Positions 53,603 through 61,334 of a DNA stretch of 64,000 nucleotides are shown piece after piece. The stretch lies in NCBI RefSeq assembly GCF_024159085.1, contig NZ_JAMZDE010000005.1, positions 248,001 to 312,000 on the forward strand, in the 5' to 3' direction. Below the pieces are notes generated by a model. That model saw nothing but the letters and a program-made list of their open reading frames with translations. It made no database searches and was not told the origin of the DNA. Within the stretch, counting starts at the first letter, position 1, and the number at the start of each line of letters is the position of its first letter. Position numbers and translations under genes: made by a program. The DNA comes from Idiomarina rhizosphaerae (lineage in GTDB: Bacteria > Pseudomonadota > Gammaproteobacteria > Enterobacterales > Alteromonadaceae).

Positions 53603-53692
53603 TCGCTGCTCTCCCTGTAGGGTTACTGTAAGGCATTCATCCTAATCAATAGGGAATTATCTTACTAGTTATAGAGCAACTTATCGACGCGC

Positions 53693-54589
53693 TTATTTGG
53701 TCAGTAATTTGTCCTTGGCCTGACGATTGGCTTTGCGCATTTCAGAAAAGGCGGAGTCTTTTTTGTAACGGCCTTTTTCTACATGACGGATAATCGATAC
53801 ATCGTCGATATCCAGGGGCTTTCCGTGCGTGCCCAGTAACCAACGAAACGCTCTGTCTTCGTATGCTTTAGCCCAATGGTCTTTCGGTTGTTGATAGCAA
53901 TCTGTCTGCTCACAGTAGCCATAGCGGCGCGCGGTATCACCATGAGTGATCTGTACGGGTCCGGTCGCTTTGCTAAAGCTGTGATAGTTATAACCGGCTT
54001 TTTCCAGACATTCATCCGTCGAAATTTCCTTGCCGTTACATAACACATCGTGCTCTTTACTCAATAACGCCGTACGCGCCACTTTTTCGGGGAATACTAA
54101 AATACAGGACTCTTTAGTTAACGCTTTTTTCAGGCTGGGAAAAGTATTTTCGCCGAACATCAAGTCGCAATCGGTAAACCATATCCAATCGGCTTTGGTT
54201 TCTTTCGCGGCTTTATTACGACCAATAGCGCGTCGCATTAAATCGTTTTTTTCAAGCGCAACGAAGTTCCACTCAATATTATCCACTTTCTTACTGGCAT
54301 ATTCTTCAATTAAAGCAACGGTGTCTTTGTCTTCCGGGCAATAAAAGCCTGTAAGGGTCACTTTAAAATCTTTAGGGGCGTTCTCAACCAAGGATTTCAG
54401 CTGATAGACGAACAAATGAGAGTAGTTCCAGCAATGGCTAACAATTTCGATGTGTTCAGGGGGGCTGGTTATATCTTCAATTTCTGTCGACTTGGGCACA
54501 TCATAAAACCAACTGGCAGGAAAAGGGCTGGAAACTGCAAATCGCAAGATGAATTCTTTACTCTGCTGTAGCCAATGTTGTGTCGCCAT
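53693..54589 (-). CDS. Glycosyltransferase family 2-like protein
   Basis: The protein has about 298 residues with a GT-A-like core: IEIVSHCWNYSHLFVYQLKSLVENAP, then DLMRRAIGRNKAAKETKADWIWFTDCDLMFGENTFPSLKKAL, where TDCDLMF supplies the DxD-type metal motif, and a C-terminal galactosyltransferase-like region (RAFRWLLGTHGKPLDIDDVSIIRHVEKGRYKKDS). It should transfer a sugar in the cytoplasm; donor and acceptor are unknown. ATG 54589 is preferred over a GTG at 54643. No other polysaccharide genes are nearby. Confidence 0.78.
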   Translation of the reverse strand: MATQHWLQQSKEFILRFAVSSPFPASWFYDVPKSTEIEDITSPPEHIEIVSHCWNYSHLFVYQLKSLVENAPKDFKVTLTGFYCPEDKDTVALIEEYASKKVDNIEWNFVALEKNDLMRRAIGRNKAAKETKADWIWFTDCDLMFGENTFPSLKKALTKESCILVFPEKVARTALLSKEHDVLCNGKEISTDECLEKAGYNYHSFSKATGPVQITHGDTARRYGYCEQTDCYQQPKDHWAKAYEDRAFRWLLGTHGKPLDIDDVSIIRHVEKGRYKKDSAFSEMRKANRQAKDKLLTK

Positions 54590-54773
54590 TAAATTGTTGC
54601 CCCACTTTCGTTTTTTTAAATAGACTGTGATATTTTTTGACACAGGTTACAGAACAAAGGTTCACTTTGTAACCGCGCTATTATTAATGTAGCTTGAATT
54701 TGTTAACTATTTATTACCAACAATTAACTTTAACGTCGCTTCATATCCGCTAAGAAGTCAACAGGGCCTGCTA

Positions 54774-55388
54774 ATGGAAATCTTTATCGCGGTATTTTTC
54801 TTTGCCTTCTCAACCACCATAACGCCGGGTCCTAATAACATTATGATCATGTCGTCGGGGGTAAACTACGGTATTAAAGCCAGCCTGCCGCACTTCTTAG
54901 GCATCTGCTTTGGCTTTCCGGCGATGGTGTTAGTGGTTGGTATGGGCTTCGGTTCCATATTGGAACAATTTCCACTGCTACACCAACTAATAAAAGTTGC
55001 CGGTACACTTTATTTGCTCTGGCTGGCCTGGGTTATTGGCTCACAAACACCAAAAACCATTGAAAAAGGCGACCGCAAACCCCTGACTTTTTGGCAGGCG
55101 GTATTGTTTCAATGGGTTAACGGCAAAGCCTGGGTTATGGCCACCGGTGCGGTTGCAGCATTTACCACCGTAGCTGGCACGCTTTGGTCCGAGGTAATAG
55201 AGATAACAGCCGCCTTTTTAGCTGTAGCCTTTCCTTGTGTTGGAATTTGGCTAATTGCAGGCGCCGGACTGCGTCAATTGCTAACCAACCACACCGCACA
55301 AAGAATTTTTAATATTTCCATGGCCTTACTACTGGTCTTTTCTGTGCTTCCTGTCGTAGAGGATATATTACAATTTTATTTTGCTTAA
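54774..55388 (+). CDS. LysE-family translocator (amino-acid exporter)
   Basis: The 204-residue protein has six hydrophobic helices and the LysE/RhtB signature near the start: TITPGPNNIMIMSSGVNYGIKASLPHFLGICFGF (the PGPN motif at about 18-21), then KVAGTLYLLWLAWVIG and FQWVNGKAWVMATGA. Members export basic or neutral amino acids, homoserine lactones or cysteine-pathway metabolites. The substrate is not predictable. It is monocistronic. Confidence 0.92.
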   Translation: MEIFIAVFFFAFSTTITPGPNNIMIMSSGVNYGIKASLPHFLGICFGFPAMVLVVGMGFGSILEQFPLLHQLIKVAGTLYLLWLAWVIGSQTPKTIEKGDRKPLTFWQAVLFQWVNGKAWVMATGAVAAFTTVAGTLWSEVIEITAAFLAVAFPCVGIWLIAGAGLRQLLTNHTAQRIFNISMALLLVFSVLPVVEDILQFYFA

Positions 55389-55475
55389 GCCTTTACAAAG
55401 TTAACATTAAAATAACAACTTGAACTAAACTCGTTAATGGTTAACTAAAGGTTATAAACAGTACAGGGGTGAGCC

Positions 55476-56585
55476 ATGGGTCTAAAAACTGAGCAAATAT
55501 CTTTTGATCAGCTTATTTCTGAACTGTCGACCCGCCTTATTAATAGCGAGCCTGCTGAAACTTACGAATGCATAGAAGAGGTTATTGCCGCCATAGGAGA
55601 CTACACCGACGCTGACCGCTGTTATGTTTTTGAGTTTAATGACAGCCTTGAGCACATGACCAACACTCACGAGTGGGTCAGAACAGATTATCAGGCGCAT
55701 ATCACTGATTTGCAGGCAATTGAAACAAAAGACCTGCCCTGGTTTTTTGAGCAGATAAAAACCCACCATAAATGTATTGTGGATAATATTGATTTGTTAC
55801 CTCCGGAAGCAACAGCCGAGAAAGCTGAATTTGAACGCGAACAAATTAAGTCGGTTATTTGTGTTGGTCTGGTTGCAAACCAACACCTGCTGGGGTTTGT
55901 CGGTTGCGACATGGTGCGAGAAGAACGACAGTGGACACCAGAAGAAATTCGTCGCCTGCGCCTGGTTGCCGATATGGTCGCGAATACGCTGGAGCGCCAG
56001 CGCACCTATTCTGAGCTCATTCATACACAGCGAGCACTGGAAAAGGCCAACCGCATGCTGCAGGCACAAGTAGCACAGGACGGTTTAACCGGCATAGCTA
56101 ATCGCCGCGCTTTCGATGAGCGTATTACTAACGAAATACAGCGAGCCTCGCGTCATAAAACACCGCTGGCTTTACTCATTATTGATATTGACCAGTTCAA
56201 ACCCTACAACGACCATTACGGGCATTTGCAGGGCGACCAGGCTCTTAAGTCTGTTGCTGACGCAATGTTTGATCAGTTACAGCGCAATACCGACTTTATC
56301 GCGCGTTATGGCGGTGAGGAGTTCGTTGCGGTTATTTCCGCTACCAATGAAGAACAAACGAAAGAAAGCATGAATCAATTGCTAGAAGCGGTGCGGAATT
56401 TGAAGATAAAACATGAGCCCTCAGAAGTTGAACCATACCTGACCGTAAGCATTGGGGGCTATATTCATAAACCCAGGGCTGATGAAGACACTGAAGACTT
56501 AATTGCCCGCATGATATCTAAAGCAGACTCAGCGCTGTATCGCGCTAAGTCTGATGGTCGCAACCGGGGTTACTTAGACACTTAA
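55476..56585 (+). CDS. GAF-GGDEF diguanylate cyclase
   Basis: The 369-residue soluble protein has an N-terminal GAF domain (about 25-180; DRCYVFEFNDSLEHMTNTHEWV, VGLVANQHLLGFVGCDMV) and a GGDEF domain (about 205-368). The active site is intact as GGEEF (279-283), and an I-site RNTD (270-273) is five residues before it, so feedback inhibition by c-di-GMP is expected. GTG- or ATG-type alternatives were not needed; ATG 55476 follows GGGGTGAGCC. It overlaps the convergent TPR gene by four bases. It is the second DGC in the window; both lack EAL domains. Confidence 0.93.
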   Translation: MGLKTEQISFDQLISELSTRLINSEPAETYECIEEVIAAIGDYTDADRCYVFEFNDSLEHMTNTHEWVRTDYQAHITDLQAIETKDLPWFFEQIKTHHKCIVDNIDLLPPEATAEKAEFEREQIKSVICVGLVANQHLLGFVGCDMVREERQWTPEEIRRLRLVADMVANTLERQRTYSELIHTQRALEKANRMLQAQVAQDGLTGIANRRAFDERITNEIQRASRHKTPLALLIIDIDQFKPYNDHYGHLQGDQALKSVADAMFDQLQRNTDFIARYGGEEFVAVISATNEEQTKESMNQLLEAVRNLKIKHEPSEVEPYLTVSIGGYIHKPRADEDTEDLIARMISKADSALYRAKSDGRNRGYLDT

Positions 56586-57448
56586 TTCCAGCTGGACAGC
56601 TGTTTCTGGAGCTCTTTATCGTCAACCTTTTTCAGGCTGGCGATAAGCTGCTGAGACTCCTCGTCATTGCCTTTCAGGGCTAGCAGCTGAGCTAACCGAA
56701 AGTTTGCCCAATGAGCTTTTGGCGCGCTGTCGGGTAACTCAGCGTCCAAATATTGTTGTAGTGCCACAATGCCTTTATCCAGCTGTTCTTCCGCCAAAAC
56801 AGAGGTTTTACCAAATTGGTATAAAGCCATTACCGGAGCTTCGCCTTTTCTCGATTCACCCTCAGCCGCTTGTTCAAAAAAAGAGAACGCTTTTTCATAG
56901 TTCCCGTCTTTTTGTTCCTGAAAGCCTAGATAAACCAGGACGTCGGCGTTATTCGGATGCTCAGTTAAAATTTCATTCACTAGCGTTCGCGCCTGCTCTT
57001 CTTTTTCATGATGTTGCAGGTACTTAACTCGGGCAAATGCCCCTTCCACCGCATCGATTTCTCTCATGGCTTCAATTTGCGCCAGTGCTTTTTCGTCATC
57101 ACCACCGGCTATTGAAGGTGCCATCATATAAAACTGCAGTAACGCAGTCCGATATTCCAGCGAACCAGGCTCAAGCTCTACGGCTTTTTCGAATGAGTCG
57201 ACAGACTTTCCGGCATAACTGAGCGCACTGAAAAAAGAGTCCTGTGCCTGCTGCGCCATAACAATGCCCCGTATATGCCAGGCCTCGGCATTTTCCGGTT
57301 CATTCTTGACCCAGTCTTCCACGGTATCTTCGGCGTCATCCAGCCGCTGTTCGGACAAATGATTTTGAATAATTTGCTTAGTTGACTCCCCGGCATAAGC
57401 GCCGGGGAGAAATAAAGCAGCAGTTAGTACCAATACAAGCCATTTCAC
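56582..57448 (-). CDS. Periplasmic TPR-repeat protein
   Basis: The 288-residue protein has a signal peptide (LVLVLTAALFLPGAYAGE) and tandem TPR motifs (DAEDTVEDWVKNEPENAEAWHIRGIVMAQQA; SVDSFEKAVELEPGSLEYRTALLQFYM; TLVNEILTEHPNNADVLVYLGFQEQKDGNYEKAFSFFEQAAEGE). TPRs mediate protein contacts; no enzymatic domain is seen. It lies 15 bases after the DUF885 gene stop, so the two form an operon and may act together outside the cytoplasm. Confidence 0.85.
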   Translation of the reverse strand: MKWLVLVLTAALFLPGAYAGESTKQIIQNHLSEQRLDDAEDTVEDWVKNEPENAEAWHIRGIVMAQQAQDSFFSALSYAGKSVDSFEKAVELEPGSLEYRTALLQFYMMAPSIAGGDDEKALAQIEAMREIDAVEGAFARVKYLQHHEKEEQARTLVNEILTEHPNNADVLVYLGFQEQKDGNYEKAFSFFEQAAEGESRKGEAPVMALYQFGKTSVLAEEQLDKGIVALQQYLDAELPDSAPKAHWANFRLAQLLALKGNDEESQQLIASLKKVDDKELQKQLSSWN

Positions 57449-57463
57449 GATAACTCTCCTTAG

Positions 57464-59335
57464 TTAGGCTTTTTTCTGTTCTTCTACCCATTGGTCAACA
57501 CGGCGTTCCAGAATATGCAGTGGCAGTGCGCCACCACCAAGAACGGTGTCGTGGAAACCACGGATATCGAACTTCTCGCCCAGGGCTTCTTTTGCTTCTT
57601 CACGCAGTTCCAGAATGCGGATCATGCCAATTTTATAAGCGGTTGCCTGACCCGGCATCACCAGATAGCGACGAACTTCTGAGCGTACTGCGCCTTCGGC
57701 AATAGGGGTGTGCTCCTGAAAGTACTTAACCGCTTCCTCTTCCGTCCAGCCTTTGGCATGCATGCCGGTATCCACCACCAAACGTACGGCACGCCACATT
57801 TCTGTCGTTAAGCGACCAAAGTTAGAATAAGGGTCTTCATAAGCACCCATTTCTTTCGCTAACTGCTCTGCATATAGGCCCCAGCCTTCGGTGTACACCG
57901 TAAAGCCTGCCTGAGTACGGAATTCTGGCACCGACTCCAGCTCCTGAGCGATGGAAATTTGCATGTGGTGCCCCGGGTTACCTTCGTGATAGGCAATGGC
58001 TTCCATCTCGTTTTTCGGCATAGAGCTCATATCCGACAAATGCGCGTAGTAAATACCCGGCCGATCCCCATCTGGCGAGCCCGGATAATAATGCTGGGCG
58101 GCACCATCTTGTTCACGGAAAGGTTCGACACGTTTCACCACCAAATCCGCTTTTGGCAAAATGCCAAAATACTCCGGCAGCTTCTCATTAATGTAAGCCA
58201 GGTACTCACGCGAATCCTCCAGATACATCTCTGCACCTTCGTCGTTGTTCGGATAGAAGAAACGCTCATCGGTACGGATATAATCAAAAAACTCCTGCAA
58301 GTCACCGTCAAATTCAACTTGCTCTTTAATGGCGATCATTTCATTAGTCAGACGCTCGACTTCATCAAGGCCTATTTGGTGAATCTCTTCAGCCGTTAAA
58401 TCTGTGGTGGTGTAGTTCTTCAGCAGAGCATTATAATAAGCTTCGCCGTTTTCCAGACGATGCACGCCGGTTGCTATTTCGTCGGTGTTTTCAATATCCT
58501 CCTCCAGAAAACTGATTAAAGCTTCGTAACTTGGATGGAAACGTTCCAGCAATACTTTACGGACTTCTTTTTCGCATTCAGCGGCTTGTTCTGCGGAGAT
58601 AGCACCTTTTTCCTGCAAACTACTTAACTTGTTCTTAGCGTCTTCCAGCAGGCTTGAGTCGCCTTCCTCGTCAAACGGCGCACCGGAAGTCAGGCCTTCT
58701 GCTTCTTTAATAATTTGCTCGTAAGCGAAACGCGGCGCACGGACACCATTCTCAACTTGCTGTTCAGCACGCTGCAATAATTGCTCAATAGCCGTTGCAC
58801 CGCCTTCCAGTCGCGAAATATAGGCTTCCATGTCTTCAGCGCTGTCGACTCGGTGGAAGTTGATTAAAAACTGCGGTAAGAAGGTGTGCGCACCACGCAT
58901 TTGGTCAAACACGTAATCCATGCCGCGGAATTCGGCATTACGCTTGGCCTGCTCGTACTGATAGACCCAAACATCGTAAGAAGTCTGAGCTTCAAGGTTT
59001 AATTTGTCGTAGTCAAAGTTGGCTTTAAGCTCTTCAACAGTTCCTTCCAGCCACTCTAACTGCTTTTTCTCTGCGGCTACGGTCATATCGTCAATGTCGC
59101 CGTAGCGATCTTTGCGGCCCAGGAAGGTCATTTGAATAGGGCTTTGCTGAAGTTGTTCTTCGTACTTTTCCTCAAACCACTGATTCAGACGTTCGGTTTC
59201 AGATTGCGAGCTTTGCTCTGTCTGTTTGGGTTGCTCAGCAGCCGTTTGAGAATTTTGGCCGGAATTATTCTCTTGCGGTTGCCCACAAGCCGTTAATAAG
59301 CCCAAAACAGCCAGGGCGACAATGGAATAACGCAT
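57464..59335 (-). CDS. DUF885 lipoprotein (putative zinc peptidase-like)
   Basis: The 623-residue protein is a lipoprotein (lipobox LTAC, Cys17) followed by a Gln/Ser-rich linker and a large alpha-helical DUF885 domain. The family's metal motif is present as AYHEGNPGHHMQ (His450, Glu451, His456, His457), and later GWGLYAEQLAKEMGAY, RAVRLVVDTGMHAKGWTEEEAV and PGQATAYKIGMIRI are all conserved. DUF885 resembles M32/M3-type metallopeptidases, but activity is rarely shown. It probably acts in the periplasm on peptides, fitting the window's peptidase theme, and is first in an operon with the TPR gene. Confidence 0.9.
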   Translation of the reverse strand: MRYSIVALAVLGLLTACGQPQENNSGQNSQTAAEQPKQTEQSSQSETERLNQWFEEKYEEQLQQSPIQMTFLGRKDRYGDIDDMTVAAEKKQLEWLEGTVEELKANFDYDKLNLEAQTSYDVWVYQYEQAKRNAEFRGMDYVFDQMRGAHTFLPQFLINFHRVDSAEDMEAYISRLEGGATAIEQLLQRAEQQVENGVRAPRFAYEQIIKEAEGLTSGAPFDEEGDSSLLEDAKNKLSSLQEKGAISAEQAAECEKEVRKVLLERFHPSYEALISFLEEDIENTDEIATGVHRLENGEAYYNALLKNYTTTDLTAEEIHQIGLDEVERLTNEMIAIKEQVEFDGDLQEFFDYIRTDERFFYPNNDEGAEMYLEDSREYLAYINEKLPEYFGILPKADLVVKRVEPFREQDGAAQHYYPGSPDGDRPGIYYAHLSDMSSMPKNEMEAIAYHEGNPGHHMQISIAQELESVPEFRTQAGFTVYTEGWGLYAEQLAKEMGAYEDPYSNFGRLTTEMWRAVRLVVDTGMHAKGWTEEEAVKYFQEHTPIAEGAVRSEVRRYLVMPGQATAYKIGMIRILELREEAKEALGEKFDIRGFHDTVLGGGALPLHILERRVDQWVEEQKKA

Positions 59336-59429
59336 AGCAGTGTCCTTTATTCTTCTTTTGATACAGGAAGAAAAACTATAGCGTGCTTGTTACACTATTG
59401 GAAATGCTTAAATTGTAACCGACTGTTTT

Positions 59430-59681
59430 ATGGCGAAACCCAACAAGAAAGGGCCGGTACGCACCGTGCAGATTTCTTGTCTGCAGTGCAAAACGCCCAT
59501 ATTTAAATATCGCAAAGGTGGTAAAGGCGCTTTAGTGAAATGCTTTATTGAGCGGATTGTTGAAGACCACACCACCAAACCATGCCATTGCCCAGGCTGT
59601 GGGCAGGAGTTCGCACGCGAAACCATGATACGCGGCACCCCTGCTTACAAAATTATTGGCGGTAAAGTCCACTCAAAATAG
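59430..59681 (+). CDS. Small zinc-ribbon protein
   Basis: The 83-residue basic protein has two CxxC knuckles, SCLQCK and CPGCGQ (with an extra Cys and His in KPCHCPGCG), about 45 residues apart, which together make a zinc ribbon. The basic N-terminus (MAKPNKKGPVRTVQ) and C-terminus could bind nucleic acid or a protein. No named family is recognised. It is seven bases upstream of the threonine-aldolase-like gene and probably cotranscribed. The ribosome site is weak. Function unknown. Confidence 0.78.
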   Translation: MAKPNKKGPVRTVQISCLQCKTPIFKYRKGGKGALVKCFIERIVEDHTTKPCHCPGCGQEFARETMIRGTPAYKIIGGKVHSK

Positions 59682-59688
59682 GTGCAGC

Positions 59689-60795
59689 ATGTCAGTCTCA
59701 ATTAGTGAAAAAACCAAACAGGCATACCAACACGCCGTTGAACAAGCCAGCGCGTCGCTTTTGCGGCAACCGCAGAACTCAATGGCCGACGAACTGAGGC
59801 AGCTTGCGGAACAACTGCAACCGAATGAGAAAAGAGACGTTTATGGCAGCGGTTCGCTTATTAATGACTTTGAAGACGAAGTAGCAGAGTTATTAGGCAA
59901 ACCCGCAGCGTTGTTTATGCCAACCGGCACTCTGGCACAGCCTTTGGCTTTGCGCGTGCACGCAGATGACCGCCAGCGCAACGGCGTAGCTTTGCACCCA
60001 ACCTCGCATTTAATGTTGCACGAACACATGGGCTTTGAAGCTTTATGGAAGCTCAACGGCACCACCACGGGTTTTGCCGATAACCCCATAACGCTTAACG
60101 ACCTCAAGTCGGTGCAAACGGATGATTTGGCGAGCGTGCTACTGGAACTGCCCATGCGCGAAATTGGCGGACAACTGCCCGATTGGGACGACTTAGTCAT
60201 GCAGTCTCAGTGGGCACGACAACACAATATTGCGATGCATCTGGATGGGGCGCGCTTATGGCAGGTGCCGGGCGCTTATGACTGTTCACTGCCCGAAATC
60301 TGTGAGTTATTTGACTCGGTTTATGTCAGTTTTTATAAAGATTTAGGCGGCATTTCAGGAGCCATTCTGGCAGGCTCGGAGGGTTTCATAGAGCAAGCCA
60401 AAGTCTGGGCTCGCCGTGCTGGCGGCAATATTATTACTCAATACCCTCAGGTGTTGTCTGCCCGCCACGGCCTAAAGGAAAACCTGCCAATTATGCCGGA
60501 AGCCGTAAATTACGCCCGCGCACTTGGCGAAGCACTTAACACATTGAGTGGTGTACGAGTTAACCCAGAAACACCGCAAGTGGCCATGTTTCATCTGCAT
60601 TTTGCTTTAAAAGCCAATGAGCTCAGTGAAAAAATAACGGATTACGCCAGCAATACTGGGGTTGTATTACTACCGCTTCCAAGAGCTGAAATAGACGACC
60701 AAGCTATTTGCGAAATTTCAATTGGAAGAAACGCCATGTCGCAACCACAGAGTTTTTGGCTGCGACACTTTAAGGCGTTTTTGGAAACACTCTAA
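59689..60795 (+). CDS. Threonine aldolase/beta-eliminating lyase-family PLP enzyme
   Basis: The 368-residue fold-type I PLP enzyme has YGSGSLINDFEDEVAELLGKPAALFMPTGTLAQPLALRVH near the N-terminus, HLDGARLW with Asp186 contacting the PLP nitrogen, and the Schiff-base Lys217 in SFYKDLGGISGA. It resembles the low-specificity L-threonine aldolase family (glycine plus acetaldehyde from threonine) but is divergent, so related aldolase or lyase activity is possible. ATG 59689 follows AGGTG; an in-frame upstream start at 59656 would overlap the zinc-ribbon gene and is less likely. Confidence 0.87.
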   Translation: MSVSISEKTKQAYQHAVEQASASLLRQPQNSMADELRQLAEQLQPNEKRDVYGSGSLINDFEDEVAELLGKPAALFMPTGTLAQPLALRVHADDRQRNGVALHPTSHLMLHEHMGFEALWKLNGTTTGFADNPITLNDLKSVQTDDLASVLLELPMREIGGQLPDWDDLVMQSQWARQHNIAMHLDGARLWQVPGAYDCSLPEICELFDSVYVSFYKDLGGISGAILAGSEGFIEQAKVWARRAGGNIITQYPQVLSARHGLKENLPIMPEAVNYARALGEALNTLSGVRVNPETPQVAMFHLHFALKANELSEKITDYASNTGVVLLPLPRAEIDDQAICEISIGRNAMSQPQSFWLRHFKAFLETL

Positions 60796-60799
60796 GGTA

Positions 60800-61219
60800 T
60801 TAATGGTGCTTTTTGTGGTCGTCGTTGTGGTGTTTTCGGTGCTCGCCCAACACATGATTCAGCGTGTCTAAATAGCTTTTACCAAAGCCTTTAACGCGCT
60901 GTTTATTCATTTGCTCAGAACCCAGATGCACTTCTTCCAGCGAATTCGCTGCAATATCCAGTTCTTTGCTTAAACGCGCCAGCGCCACTTCTAGTGTGTA
61001 GGTCAGTTCATGAACTTTAGCCATGTCCTGTGCAGTTAAATCGCCATTCACGATTTCCTGCAGTTTCGCGTTATACTCGTTCAGGTTCATAATAGCCTGT
61101 TCCAGATTCTCGGCTGGCTCTGGTTTAAAATGTTCGTATCGCTGCTCATCGTCGTCGGCCATTGCCGCTACGTTAAAAAGCAGTGCCGCGCCTGCAGCCA
61201 TCATGGACAAAAGTTTCAT
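60800..61219 (-). CDS. Small periplasmic protein, DUF6746-like, with His-rich tail
   Basis: The 139-residue protein has a signal peptide (LLSMMAAGAALLFNVAAMA), a helical body (YEHFKPEPAENLEQAIMNLNEYNAKLQEIVNG, HELTYTLEVALARLSKELDIAANSLEEVHLGS) and a histidine/lysine/aspartate-rich tail (EHRKHHNDDHKKHH). The body resembles the DUF6746 family, which is often beside cation or iron genes. A metal-binding or scavenging role is inferred from the tail and the Fur-box-like site upstream. It is divergent from the ABC exporter and close to the convergent aldolase gene. Confidence 0.75.
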   Translation of the reverse strand: MKLLSMMAAGAALLFNVAAMADDDEQRYEHFKPEPAENLEQAIMNLNEYNAKLQEIVNGDLTAQDMAKVHELTYTLEVALARLSKELDIAANSLEEVHLGSEQMNKQRVKGFGKSYLDTLNHVLGEHRKHHNDDHKKHH

Positions 61220-61234
61220 AAAAACCTCATTTAT

Positions 61235-61249
61235 TGTTAATAGTTATCA
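61235..61249 (-). promoter_or_regulatory. Fur box upstream of the His-tailed periplasmic protein
   Basis: TGTTAATAGTTATCA matches the Fur 7-1-7 consensus at 12 of 14 informative positions, 16 bases before the start codon of the small gene and about 85 bases before the divergent ABC exporter. Iron repression is inferred. Confidence 0.5.
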
Positions 61250-61334
61250 TTATTGTTCATGTGTCCGTTTTTTACAAGATGAACGGCGGTGAACCTGATA
61301 TCCTTTAGCTTGATGTATCTCAAGGAGTGAAGCA

